Source: Linyphia triangularis
Lineage: Eukaryota; Arthropoda; Arachnida; Araneae; Linyphiidae
Direction of reading: 5' to 3'
Assembly: GCA_963978545.1 (NCBI GenBank)
Contig: OZ021727.1
Span: 54,696,487 to 54,760,486, forward strand
DNA length: 64,000 bases
A program made the position numbers and the translations under genes. How positions within the stretch are numbered: the stretch's first letter is position 1; each line of letters opens with the position of its first letter. The notes beneath the pieces were generated by a model that saw nothing but the letters and a program-made list of their open reading frames with translations, made no database searches and was not told the origin of the DNA. Below are positions 19,850 through 32,361 of this stretch, piece after piece.

Positions 19850-22260
19850 CTATTATGCAACAACTATGACATTATCAAAGAAAACACAATTATAGCATAT
19901 TTTTTTTTATTTCTAAGCGTATGATTTTCATTACTACATGAATTTAAAATAATTTAAAAATTCTTCAAGATGAAATTCCATAACTTTATCATTGGTGAAT
20001 CAAGTTATATAGAGCAGAATATGTTTACTTAATAAAAAGGTTTGAAGGTTTTTTTTATTAAAAATGTAGTGTATACATGTAATCTCAAAAGTTATTTATA
20101 AAATTATCTGCCAAAAATTATCAAGGCTTGGTTGCAATTGAGATTGCATTATCTTTGAAGGAACATATCTTTTAATATTTATTATGCATCATTTCATAAA
20201 TCACAAATTCAAAAGATATTCAATTAAGTAATTACTGATGCTAAAACATTTCGAATTAAAAAAAATAAAAATATAACCCGTCAAAAAGATTTCAGAATCA
20301 AAATAACCAAAAAGGAAAAAAAAAAAAAAAAAAAAAAAAAAAATAACAACACTGCTCATCTCAATTTCCATATGAATCAATGTCGTTACTTAATCCTTAA
20401 AGAATTCTTTATGAAGAGATAATGTTACTTTTACTTCAAGAAATCATTCCGTTGATTTAAATTATATGTTCTTTTTATTATTCAAGTGCGGCTTATTAAA
20501 TTCCATATGAGAAAAATGGATAGATAAAAGGAAAGCGATGACTAAGAGAAAAAGTTTCAAAATATAATTACTTACCTCCTTTTAAGAAATTGACTTATTT
20601 CGCAAATGTATAAGTAATTTCCACTATGATTTTAATATTTTATCTGTCATACGCTTAATATTGAACAAATATTACTTACCTTATTTTAAAATTAATCAAA
20701 CAGATGTATTTAATTTATATTTTCATTTCATAAATTGATTTAGTTTATTTAACAGTTAGGTTATATAATTTATTTGGATTAAATATACGAATTAAATATC
20801 ATATTATTTTGTAAATATGGAATAACTATATGCATTTAAATGTCCTGTTTTGAATTACTACAATATGATATTGCTCAAAATCCGTTCTGCTTAGAAATTG
20901 TCTCAAAGCAAGATAATTTAATTTGTTTTATTTTAAATTAAGATAATTAATAATTCGTGCAATGTAATGTCACAGTTTATATTCTTGAGAAGTTAAGTAT
21001 CTCTTGTACAAATCTAGTTAAGCAAGCTGAATCAACCCGCCGGAGATTCTCTTGCAAAACCTATTACTTATTGGACTAAAGCCAAACAACTTTCCCAAAA
21101 CTTTAAGTGCTTCATAAACTGGCATATTTTTCATGTTTAAATTGTTCAAAGTAAAAACCATTAAACCTTAAGCTTGCATATATGTGGCTTGGAAATAGAA
21201 AAGGATATCATTATATACAGTAAACTTTGCCCTACACTTAAGGAACGTGCTCGCATAATTTGTACCACTATACTATAGGGCAATAACATCTTACATTACA
21301 GTGTCTCATTGACTATTTAACTGCGTAGTGTTGAATTGAAAATTAATTTTAAGTTAAGAAAGCAAGAAATGTAACTTAATTTTAAGTAAAAATGTACGAT
21401 TTAAAAATATTAAAAGAAAATTTCACGTTTGGAATTATAAGTAACACTGTTTATTAAAAGTTTCACAGGAATTGCGTAGATAATATTAAAAGTTTAAATG
21501 AAATTAATACCAATAAAACGAAAGATAACCAGTGAATGGATTTTCGTTAAGAATAAAAATGTTTTAAATATTACATATAAAAAGTAATAAAGGAAATTAA
21601 ACATCCAAATTATAATTGTTAACTTAAGAAATATTGTAATAAAAGATGCTATGTTTAAAAAACAATGAAAGTAGGTACATGGAAATAATAGGGGAGAATG
21701 AAGCATTTCAAACCTAGATGAATTGTTTCGAGTTCACATAAATCATAATGGTCGATTAGTTTAATTTTAAGAGCATATATATGTATGTAGAAGTAAGTAG
21801 TAAAAACTTTTTTTAACTTTCAAATTTAAAATGATAATGCATCAATTTTGACTATCTTTAAATTGTCCTTTTTCTCTTGTAGTTAAAATAAAACAGTGAA
21901 AGAAATTAAATTATGGATTCTTCTTGAAATGCATTTACTCTAACAAAATTATTGACAAACTTTAAAGGAAATTTAGAACTTATTAGAAGGAGTAAAACTA
22001 TTGGTGTGGAACATCGCGCAACTTTCAATTACACTATACTACTGACGTGGATTTGTGTCATTTACAGTATTTATATTTTCATCATTCATTTAATAAAAAT
22101 GGCCAGTTTGGTGATATTTTTCTCGATAATTCTTACATGGGTCTTTTAAAAAATGAACAAATAAATAAACAAAAACTCCACCAGAATGAAGATTTTGGCG
22201 ATATACTTATCAATAATTTTTATATTATTCTTACTTATATAAGTGAAACTGAACAGAGAA
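19850..22260. other. AT-rich intron
   Basis: Contains a poly(A) tract at about 20318-20342. Frames near 21.5 and 22.0 kb are low-complexity and have no domain resemblance. I see nothing else. Confidence 0.5.
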
Positions 22261-22369
22261 GAAAAAACGATCGTTGATGAGGTATGCTCTAGGAAAGAGA
22301 GTTCTGTGTTAAAAATATTGATTTTTCAACTTCCACTAAAGCATTTTTTCGGGAATTTCGGAAGTGGGG

Positions 22370-22677
22370 ATGTATAGAGCACCTTAAGAGGCATTACCAC
22401 AGTGATTTTGAACAAAATCGTTTGAGAGATTTTTTAATAATTACTGAAAAACATGATGTTTTCAATGGCAGCTTGGCAGCTACCCTATGCGCATTTGAGA
22501 TTTTGATGAAAACTTAATTGGTAGGTCCTTGTGCCATCACCAAATTGCACACCAAATTTGAACTTTGTAGATCAATTTGTTCGGAAGATATGCTGACCGC
22601 ATATACACATATATGCAGACATGCATCTTTTCTAGGTCACTTTTTTTAAATCAGGATGTTTCAAAACGTGATGAAAT

Positions 22678-22710
<33 letters not shown>
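22370..22710 (+). repeat. Possible retroposon 3' fragment ending in poly(A)
   Basis: A less AT-rich stretch includes TGCACACCAAATTTGAAC, ATATGCAGACATGCATC and TTTCAAAACGTGATGAAATG, and runs straight into about 31 A residues (22680-22710). The A tail suggests a LINE or other retroposon 3' end on the plus strand. No coding block or 5' end is recognised. Confidence 0.4.
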
Positions 22711-22711
<1 letters not shown>

Positions 22712-22759
22712 GATTTTTTTATTTTTTTTACCGATAGCTATACTTTTTTTTACCCTATG

Positions 22760-23230
22760 TATACATATAAGTAATTGAATGTTAAACATACTCAGAACAC
22801 AAAGTTTACTCAACCCAAATTGGAATTTTATAAAATAAAGAGCATTTCAATTTAAAAAAATTCGTTGTGATGATTGAAATTGAACACCATACTTAATTAT
22901 TTTCACAGCCTAAAAAAGTAACGATACCGGAAACTTGACTTTATTCACTATAGAGGTTAGATGTGGTAATATATAATTATAACGTATGGTTACGCGATGC
23001 CCATGTAGCTTCTTGGGCTTAAACACACTTATATCTAGAGATTTAAAAAGGGAGTGATATTAGAATTACAAAATAGTCATGTTATGGGTGACAACAATGT
23101 CGTGTAGGGTCACTATAGAAACTTTCCCATTGGATCCCAATCGTTGGAAGATTGACAAATGGTGTTATTCAGATAACGATACATTTCTTTTACATAGAAG
23201 TTTAATTTGAACTCCAAGTTTGTTGCATTA
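22760..23230. other. AT-rich intron, nothing recognised
   Basis: No feature can be supported here. Confidence 0.5.
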
Positions 23231-24003
23231 AGATTACGAATAGTTTTTTGAAAAAAAAATATCGATTTATTAAATTATTTTAAAATTACACACATAAAGA
23301 GAATAAGTCATTCATTTTTCGCTGTAGTGAAACGAAATTATGCATACGTTGCCTGGACGTTTTAATATTCAGTCATTAATAATATATTCTGAGCTTTTGG
23401 GTTTGCAATTAAATTAATTACATCGACAAATTTGAAAGGAAATTAAATTAGTGATAGGAATACAGAAATAGAGCCAATTACTAACGATTCACGCACCGAA
23501 CTCAACAGTGCGAACCGCCATTTCGTCATAAAGACATCCTACGCTGAAGTTTAGTTTCATAACAACGGAAAATGAATGACATATTCGGTTCAGCATTTTT
23601 AAAATAGTTAAAAAAACACCAACGTTTTTATTTACTAGAAAACTATTCGTAATCTATATGCAACAACTTATTCTGTACGATAGAATATGAATACTTTTCT
23701 GATAAATAAAAAAGTTGATTTATTATACTATTTCAAAATTGCTGCGTAGAATATGACATTCATTTTCCGTCGTTGCGAAACAAAATTAAAGCAAACGATG
23801 TTTGTACATATTTATATTTTGACTTATAATAGTTATTCGTTAATAATACATTCTGAGCCTTTTTGGTTTGAAAGCAAATTAAATAACTAGCAAAATCTGA
23901 AATAAAAATGAATTAGTAATAGGAATACTGAAAGAGAGTCAATTACTCACGGTTCACGCACCGAACTCAAGAGTGCGAACTACCATTTCGTCAGAGAGTG
24001 GCC
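23230..24003. repeat. Diverged tandem duplication copying the 3' edge of the FNIII-2b exon
   Basis: Roughly 23230-23530 resembles 23690-24003 at about 70% by eye. Both copies end with the exon-edge phrase CGCACCGAACTCAA and the following bases to CATTTCGTCA. The right copy is the true exon end (donor at 23960-23961). The left copy keeps about 35 bp of exon sequence and the donor-like G|GTGCGTG, but not the rest of the exon. Confidence 0.75.
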
Positions 24004-24199
24004 CTGCCCCCTTCTCGTTGAATGCCTGCACTACGACACTGTATTTTGTTGCCTGTCGGAGGAGTGTGATATCGCAGCTTCTGTCTTGACTTTCTTTCAC
24101 TTCGACAGTTTTGTAGACGAAGGGGTCAGCGCTGCCAAATATCTTGTAGCCGATATAGTAACCATGGATAGGCCCATTGTGGTGATTCTTTAGCGGTGG
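23962..24199 (-). CDS. Dscam: Dscam exon: second half of FNIII-2
   Basis: This 238-bp exon covers most of an FNIII domain. It reads PPLKNHHNGPIHGYYIGYK (the NG-x-I-x-GY-x-I-x-Y turn and C strand), DPFVYKTVEV, SCDITLLRQATKYSVVVQAF (strands E-F with the L-x-x-x-T-x-Y pattern) and NEKGAGPLSDEMVVRTLEF. The acceptor is TTACCAG and the donor is G|GTGCGT. Three codons past the donor an in-frame TGA supports that splice choice. Entry is phase 0 and exit is phase 1. The GYYIGY and VYKTV segments are strongly Dscam-like. A diverged partial copy of its 3' edge lies at about 23.5 kb. Confidence 0.92.
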
Positions 24200-24817
24200 C
24201 TGGTAATTGATGCAACAAAACTTGTATTAAAAACTAAATTGTTTTTAAAACTCACATTTTTATTTAGTTATGTTGAATGGTGTCATATGGTTTTCTATTC
24301 ATAAAGTAGCATAAAGAAAGTAACTCATGGCAAAATCAGATAAATTTTTCCAGTTTTAAATTTTAATTTAAAAGTAAAATAAAAATAATTAATGACAAGG
24401 CTAAATTGTATTCTAATTGAAATCCTAAATATGATTAACACCTTCTCAAGATTAATAGACTCTAAAAATATTGTGGAGTTTTAAATTGCTAAGTAAAATT
24501 CATGTTTCGTATTTATGCTGTAACGAATCTCAAATATACACTTTGTTGTATTTTTTTTTTTTTTTATTTTTTTTTTTAGTAGTAGTAGTAGTTTCAGCTT
24601 GATGTTTTGTTGCAGTTGTTCCGTCCATCTGAATATGACAATAGTCTGCAAATATTGTTTTAAAAATAATAATAAATAATTTCATTACATTATATCTCAT
24701 GTACTATATCTGTTACTATTGTTTCGTAAGTAAAAACATAATAACAGTTAGAATTTGTATAAAAAATGTTGAGTATATTACCGAAAAATTGTTTTAAAAT
24801 ACGTTCTAAATTGTTAC
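24200..24817. other. Intron splitting FNIII-2
   Basis: A 618-bp AT-rich intron with T-runs and a short AGT microsatellite near 24580. Nothing else is seen. Confidence 0.7.
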
Positions 24818-24888
24818 CTCCCAAGATACATGTATTGTCTTGGAATCGGTTGCAACTGCATGGATATTTTTGGGAGGAGCACCAGGCA
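24818..24888 (-). CDS. Dscam: Dscam exon: first strands of FNIII-2
   Basis: A very small exon of 71 bp encodes VPGAPPKNIHAVATDSKT and IHVSWE, the A and B strands of an FNIII domain with the Pro-rich start and the core Trp. The acceptor is TTTTAAAG and the donor is GAG|GTAACA. Phase is 1 in and 0 out. It joins SWE to PPLKNHHNG of the next exon, giving a normal FNIII B-C loop. Confidence 0.9.
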
Positions 24889-24973
24889 CTTTAAAAGAAA
24901 TAGAAATATTATATTATTAATAATTGCAATTATTTATTGCGAGCATATAGTTTATAGGTAGTTACACATAATT

Positions 24974-25186
24974 AATAATGTAGTAAGATTGGTTGGTTGT
25001 TTTCAGATTATCTGGCGCCGTCAGCAACACGAGGGATATAATGCGCCGAAACATTCGTCATTAGACAAGCCAACATACATTTACAAACACCCATGGCTTA
25101 CACGGGACTCGAACCCGCAACTTCGCGGTCTAGAAGCTAGCACGCTAACCACTATACCGTTTGATCGGCAATAATGTAGTAAGATT
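24974..25186. repeat. 17-bp target site duplication around SINE copy 2
   Basis: AATAATGTAGTAAGATT occurs at 24974-24990 and 25170-25186, without mismatch, on the two sides of the SINE. A perfect long duplication implies recent LINE-mediated insertion. Confidence 0.95.
24991..25169 (-). mobile_element. tRNA-derived SINE, copy 2
   Basis: This is the minus-strand copy of the 180-bp SINE seen at 7273-7452. It has box A (GGTATAGTGGTTAGCGTGC), box B (GGGTTCGAGTCCCG), the shared body and the CCAACC tail at its left end. The two copies differ at about a dozen positions. It lies in the intron between FNIII-1 and FNIII-2, in the sense orientation of the Dscam transcript. Confidence 0.94.
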
Positions 25187-25189
25187 ATT

Positions 25190-26110
<921 letters not shown>

Positions 26111-26545
26111 TAAATTTTTAATTTCATATTTTTATTTTTTATTTTTTAATATTTAAGTTATATTTATTTATTTGTTTATTTATTTATTTTCTTTTTGTGA
26201 GACGTTATGAAGTACAAACTATTTTAATTTTCCACATATCCTCCAAACAAAACACAATCTCGAGACCCCAAAATAGAACAAAAGAATAAACCTCTCTGGA
26301 AATACGATCTTTCAGAAAGCAAAAACAATTTCATTTAACTCTAGAAAGCGCAATCCGACACTATCCCACTTCCTCCTCCATACTTTCTACGGAAACAATA
26401 AGAACATTCCTTTTCCATGTGCATTGCTGCGATACAAAGTGTTACAGATAAATAAATGTACGAATAAAACAGACGAAAGAAAATCGGAAGAAACAAAAGT
26501 ATTGAAAAAAAATCCTTCGTTCAGAAAAAGTTTTTTGAATCTTAC

Positions 26546-26713
26546 CTTCGCTTTCTGTCATGACATTCAATGGGATGCTAGGCGGGCTACGCCCTACTGT
26601 GTTCTCAGCGACTAACCTGAAGCTGTATTGTGTAACTGGCTGTAGATCCTCTACACTTATCTGTAGTTGGTCTCCGTCAACAAGCAATTCTTTAATGTGA
26701 CTGTTCCAACCTT
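26546..26713 (-). CDS. Dscam: Dscam exon: second half of FNIII-1
   Basis: This 168-bp exon reads EGWNSHIKELLVDGDQLQIS, then VEDLQPVTQYSFRLVAENTV and GRSPPSIPLNVMTESE. The L-x-P-x-T-x-Y-x-x-R-x-x-A-x-N block is a textbook FNIII E-F region. The acceptor is TTCAAAG and the donor is G|GTAAGA, phase 1 to phase 1. The first Glu codon is completed by the G of the exon at 30681. This is the first FNIII after Ig9 and ends two codons before the VPGAPP start of FNIII-2. The domain halves are separated by a 4-kb intron carrying a DNA element. Confidence 0.92.
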
Positions 26714-27825
26714 CTTTGAAGTAAGAACAAAGGAACAGGTTATTAATTTGATAAAAATGTATTGCCAAAATATTAGAAATACTAGATAAAAAGTTTTGTT
26801 TCAATGTAATATTAATAATACTACAAAAAAGAATTTCCAATTCGTTTTGATGTAAAAATTATCTTTGACTCAATTTTCAATCAATGTTCAGATTATCAAT
26901 TTAAATGTGCATAAGAAAAGTAAAATATATTTGTTATATTTCAAAATCAATTTAGTTTTGAGAATTAAACTCATATATCAACATATTTTATTAATTTATA
27001 AATTAACATCGTAAACAAAAAGTGCATATATAATTTAATAAGAAAATTTTGATACAACTTGGCAAAGAAACACCTGAAAAATGTTATATGTGTTTTTAAG
27101 TTTACAGTAAAAATGGGGTTACATGTTTCCTTGTATGCTGAAAATCTCATTATCTTCCATTTTGGTGTTTATTAGTGACACAATTTATATGGAATTTTGA
27201 AATTAAAAGCATTTCTCAACGAGAAGTAAATGGTTAGAGCAAATGCAACCCCAATTCGACTGGTTTTTATTTTATTTGTGTAGATTGTCTATATGAATCT
27301 TAAAGTAACTAGGAATTTTACTATGTATTACTATGATAATAATTTGGCTTGCAAATTTACCATTTTTTCAAATTTAAAGTTTAAAAAAATCATAACATAA
27401 ATTTATGTCTCAGCATTGATTGCAATTATACATTTAGTTTTCGACATTACAAATATTTTTAATTTGGTAATAAATTATTGCTAATATTTAAAATTATAAT
27501 AATAATCAAACGTAAGTAATGAAACTATTGTAAATGAATTACGTAATATTTGGCCGATAAACAATATTGTTTCATATTGAATGGAATAAGTAGATGAACT
27601 TAAAAAAATGTAGTTGTAATGCATTATATAAATTTACTACATGAAAGTACTTTAAAAATTAAATTTATTGAAAATTTACTTGAAATTACAGAAACAATAA
27701 AAGTACAAACATATTCAGGATCAACAATCGTCCTAATACGATATATATATTTGGAAGAATCTTTATTACAAGGATTCGTCTAAGATATAATATTCTAAAT
27801 TCAAAATTTTATCAAAGTGAAACAT

Positions 27826-27858
<33 letters not shown>

Positions 27859-29620
27859 GTTGTTTATTGAAAGATAAAATGTTAACAGCTTGTTTTAATT
27901 TTAACAATTTCAAGTACTATGTATTATAAATTGAAGCTTTGCGATTTTTATTTTAAACCATTGTTGCTATAAATTGAAAATAAAAACTTTCATTGTTTCC
28001 CTGTGTTGAAAGCGTTAAGTTTAAGAAATGTTTAAAGCTTGCATTGATTTGCATATTTCAAGATTTTTACAGTAAAATTTCTTTATCAATCGGCGTACAA
28101 AACCAGCAGGTCCAAAATTTAATTTTCGGAAAATGGAAAGTTTTCAAATGTAATCTGAAGTCACGTACCTCTCTCTAGTAGGTTTTGTAAAGGCATGTCT
28201 CCTATATTTGCATAGAGTTCAGAAAATATACGAAACATAATTCAATCTCTTTGAGATTTCGAAATTAAATTTCGTTGTTGCATTTAATGCCAATGCGGAA
28301 AAGTATTGCATTCAATAGAAAGACTAAAAGTGTATGCGTTATTTTTGTGAAATAAGGATTATAAACTATAGAAAAGCTTAGAATTAAATTATCATTTAGT
28401 TCCTGGTGGTGCACAATGACGGTGTCAAGAAAATTATTTAATATTTGCAAATTACATATAAAATTATTAATATGTTCTAATGATATAAAAGAAAACCTGA
28501 AATATATTTACATTATGTCCCAAAAGACCGCAATCATTTGGAATTTAAAAGCATACCTTGTAACGTAGAAATTAAACCTGAAGGCACGTTAAGATTTCAA
28601 ATGAAATAACTAAGGATATTCTGTAAACTTTTAAATTTAAATATTATTTCAATTGAATAGATGAAATGAAGATGCTGTACTTAACAAATGTATAATGATT
28701 TTGAATTAGGGAAATTTTATCAAAGTAGATTGTATTCTTGAGTGGTAGTTTTTTTTAATTTTTTTTTTTAATGATATTTTGATATAATTATAATTTTGCT
28801 TATATCTGCATCATTTGAGAGTTAATATAATATAAATTTTATTAAACCTTCAAATATAATTTATGGATTATGAACCAGATTGAAATTGAAAACTGCAAAT
28901 TGAATTTAAAAATCAATAATCTCGTAATTTAATTAGGACTTAATTAATTACTGGTTTATAAATATATTATTTTATAGAGTTTCTAAATTAGATTGAATGC
29001 ACATAAATCAGTTTAAAAGTTTATTTTTAACATGTGGGAAATCAGTTTTTTGGATCCCTAGTAAATTTTTTACAATTTGCTGGGTTTAATGTTAATTGAC
29101 CCAGTATGCATGTAACAATTTTAGCCAAACATTTTGCGAGAAATACCAAAATCCAATTTATACTTATTTGTAAACTAACATAGTGAAGTAATTTTGTTTT
29201 GAAATTAATTATCTTAATTAACAAGTGAAACATTATGATATTGCATCTGGATTGAACATTTTTTACCACGCAATTTAAAGAATTAAATTATTAAGTTAAA
29301 AGTTTTTTTTAACCATATTATCCACCACTCCTCCCTCTTTGACGATCTATCGAACGTTATTGTACCAACCTATAGGTCTTAGCTCGATTTTCACAAAAGT
29401 GAATAAAAAACAACGAAATATTCACATACAAAAAAAAAATAATAATAATAATAATAATAAATTACTGCTTCTTATAGTGTTAAGACATTTAAATGGTGTG
29501 TCTTACATTTCTACAACTCTACAAGTGACCTTAATGTGAAAACCTTACAACAATTCTGGTGAATCCATAAAAATACAATACAAAAACTAAAATAATTTCT
29601 AAATATACCAAATTTAAGCG
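26714..29620. other. Intron splitting FNIII-1, left part
   Basis: AT-rich, with poly(A) at about 27831-27858 and an ATA-type run near 29440-29460. Small frames near 28.0, 28.3 and 29.1 kb show no domain and no splice context. I see nothing else. Confidence 0.5.
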
Positions 29621-29899
29621 TAACCAGTAAAACAAATCAGCTGGGCCACCACTGGGTCACTGACTGTGGCCATCACCTGAACTGCTGAGCCATTGGCGGA
29701 TGGCCATTGCTTTTCAGTGCATAAAAGTTACCGTCTGGTCTTCAGTAGAGCCAGTAGTCATTTAACTGATGTTGCCAGCATCGTTTAAACAGCATTACAG
29801 AACCAGCTTGCCAAAGAAATTGTCTTGCCACAAGTGAGCCAGTAATGGTTTAATTGAAGCTTGGCTTTTTCATATGGCAATGCGAACTATCTAGCATTA

Positions 29900-30142
29900 G
29901 ATAAAATAAAAACAAAATTTAACAGAGATGAGAATGAGTTCTCTCTTAAAAACTAACACTTCGTCAATTGAAACAGAAACTAAACTTCTAGACCTTCCCG
30001 GAACCCCCAGTGTTAAGTTCTCAAACATGGTTGATTCTCATTAATCGATCCACAGTTTGAGTTAGCCTTACCCAGTCCGGGGATAGAACCGCGGACATGT
30101 GGTGTGGCAGCCCAATGCCCTACCACTGTTCCACTAGGCTTC
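29900..30142 (-). repeat. tRNA-Gly-like SINE segment inside the DNA element
   Basis: On the minus strand, GGAACAGTGGTAGGGCA resembles tRNA-Gly box A. CTGCCAC sits at the anticodon position (GCC), and GCGGTTCTATCCCCGG resembles the T arm with box B. The acceptor stem is not conserved, so it is not a working tRNA. About 150 bp of unrelated body follows toward lower coordinates, with no obvious tail or target duplication, so the left limit is approximate. Confidence 0.5.
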
Positions 30143-30427
30143 GAAAACCTAAGCAAAGAGAATATTATTTACCTTGACCCTTCCATCATAACTAAATCTC
30201 AATCTGTATCGCGTGTTAGATACGTTCTCGTTCAACGGTTCAACATGGCGTCCTTAAACAAGCGTAGTTGGCGTACACGCGAATGTCATTTCTGCCAATA
30301 TGTGAAAGTAGCAATGATGCATTGGTGGCGAGCATATTAATGGACTACTGCTGGCAACTCACTGCTGGTTCGTTGACATATGGAAGCAAATAAACATAAT
30401 GCTGGAAAGACATACATGGGCCTGCAT

Positions 30428-30492
30428 TTAGCCAATGTTAGAAAAACGCAGCCAACTCTTAGCCAATGTTAGAAAAACGCAGCCAACTCTTA
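30428..30492. repeat. 31-bp tandem duplication in the DNA element
   Basis: AGCCAATGTTAGAAAAACGC plus CAGCCAACTCT is present twice in succession without change, next to the right end of the 925-bp element. Confidence 0.9.
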
Positions 30493-30680
30493 GCCACCAC
30501 TGTCCAGCATCCAACCGTAAAGCGGCCAGCATAAGTGTTTTTCTGGGTATGCTCTAATTTAAAATAAATTTATGTACTGCAGGATATGCTAAATTAAATG
30601 CATATGAGGAATGCACGAATACTGATAGACTTTAAAGATATGATGAATGATGTCATTATGGTTTATATGAATACACTAAC

Positions 30681-30812
30681 CTTTACCATCAACATATTCC
30701 AGAATATATTTAACTATAGGGCTGTTTCCGTTAAAAGGTTTGCTCCATCTCAAAACAATCTTTCTTCCACTTGAATGAATAGCTTCCAAATTTGATGGTG
30801 GATCAGGTCTCT
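30681..30812 (-). CDS. Dscam: Dscam exon: first half of FNIII-1
   Basis: This 132-bp exon encodes ERPDPPSNLEAIHSSGRKI, then VLRWSKPFNGNSPIVKYILE and YVDGK. It has the D/P-PP-x-N-L opening, the core Trp, and the N-G-N-S-P-I-x-x-Y turn seen in the first FNIII of Dscam/DSCAM-type receptors. The acceptor is CTTGTAG and the donor is G|GTTAGT, phase 1 to phase 1. It directly follows the last Ig9 strand (QLTVQ). Confidence 0.93.
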
Positions 30813-31574
30813 CTACAAGTACATATTTTTTAAATGCATCAAATTACAGTATTTCTAGTTAGTCATTACGAAGAGTAAATGTATTCACTTTGATTTTTAA
30901 AATTATTAAATAAATGCAAATTTAGAATCTTATTTTATATACACCAACAGGTTAGTATCCTGACATTAAATTCGTTTTCTCTGGTTTCACTGTAGTGTAT
31001 GACACACAGTTTTAAATTAAGAAGAAAATACTGCATAAATACCAGTAAAATGTTTGATTTTATAGTAAGTAAAGTATTATTTGAGATTCATAAATAAGTT
31101 CCTAAATCCACATAAATAATGTTACATCGCTTGTAACTATACAAAACACGCACATGTTACATCTTCGATTTATGATTAGACTGTATGGAATTTGATATTT
31201 GAATTATTTTTCAGTAATTAGGATTAAAAAAAAATACTTAGTTGTGAGACAATTTTTTAATTGCAGACCTCTGTAAACATCCATCTGTATTTGTTTAGCT
31301 TAAAATAGAATGAGTAGGAAATAAGTAATCAAACACAATTAAAGAAATGCTTTTTTACTGAAGTAAAAGAAACTTCGTGTTTAAACATAAGTATTCTTAA
31401 TAACCTAAACAGTTAAAAAAATTCAATAAGCTCAATTTATATGTTTGTACAAAGCAATATATTTAATATCCCTTACTTTAACCATTAAGAAACATTAAAA
31501 GTGCATCCCTTAAAATAATTTTTATTGACATTAATATATTTTGTGTTCGATGCCTGTTTTTGTTATTTGTATAC
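30813..31574. other. Intron between Ig9 and FNIII-1
   Basis: A 762-bp AT-rich intron. Nothing else is seen. Confidence 0.7.
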
Positions 31575-31723
31575 CTTGTACTGTTAGCTGATTGTGTTTC
31601 TCATCTTGACCAAAAGCATTAGAAGCCACACAAGTATAGAGACCATTATCTTGTCGTTCCACTACGTGGATTGTGAGTTCAGAAAGATGTCCTGAGCTCA
31701 GCATTTGTTCTCTCAGCATATAC
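31575..31723 (-). CDS. Dscam: Dscam exon: second half of Ig9
   Basis: This 149-bp exon encodes YMLREQMLSSGHLSELTIHV and VERQDNGLYTCVASNAFGQD, ending EKHNQLTVQ. The D-x-G-x-Y-x-C-x-A-x-N pattern is the canonical Ig strand F. The acceptor is TTTTTAG and the donor is G|GTATAC. Phase is 2 in and 1 out, completing an Arg codon with the AG from the exon at 34553. The next exon starts FNIII-1, so this is the last Ig before the FNIII run, which is Ig9 in the Dscam layout. Confidence 0.93.
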
Positions 31724-32315
31724 CTAAAAATATTCACAGTATAATGCATACATTTCTAAATTTAGTTTACAATCACTTATTTCTGCACATTTTTTTTTCT
31801 TCTTTCTTCTTTTTTTTTTTTTTTTTCTTCTTTTTTTGACAATTTCCTTTTTTTCCCTTTATACAAAACTCAAGTTGATAACTGATTCCATTTTGAAAGG
31901 TAAAACTTACGTTTCTGAAGAAAAGTTTATTTAAAATTACTTTTGAAAATGTATTAAAAAAGAATCATAAATTGTCCAATTAGTTTGGCAAATTTTTGAT
32001 AGATGGCAGCACTATGGAAAAGAGAGTTTTATATAACTCTAATGAACTTCCATAAAAGTAGTTTCACTAAGTAATTTTTTAAATGCACTGACAGTGAACT
32101 GGCAAACTAAAATATCCTAATTTATTTTATAAAACCTAAACTGTAGAATATTGACTTATTATATTATATCCAATTAAAGTAGAATATTTAAAATAAGCAT
32201 TTCCTTTATTAGGATATAGATTTTGAGTGAAAAATCGAGACTAGTTAAAATAAATTCTGTCCACCAACAATTATACATTTAGCATGCATATAAGTGATTT
32301 ATTTTAAACAATTTG

Positions 32316-32361
<46 letters not shown>

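Larger units (their letters stand above)
29623..30547. mobile_element. 925-bp non-autonomous DNA transposon with TA flanks
   Basis: A block clearly richer in GC than the intron is bounded by imperfect inverted repeats: ACCAGTAAAACAAATCAGCTGGGC on the left, and CCCAGAAAAACACTTATGCTGGCC as reverse complement on the right. TA lies on both sides (29621-29622 and 30548-30549). Internal GCCAGC/CCAGCAT motifs recur near the ends. No transposase frame is present. Superfamily is unassigned; the TA target would suit Tc1/mariner-like or related enzymes. Confidence 0.65.

Noticed and set aside
30072..30142. tRNA-Gly gene on the minus strand
   Set aside because: The acceptor stem is missing and the T loop deviates (TTCTATC), so it is a tRNA-derived repeat, not a working gene.
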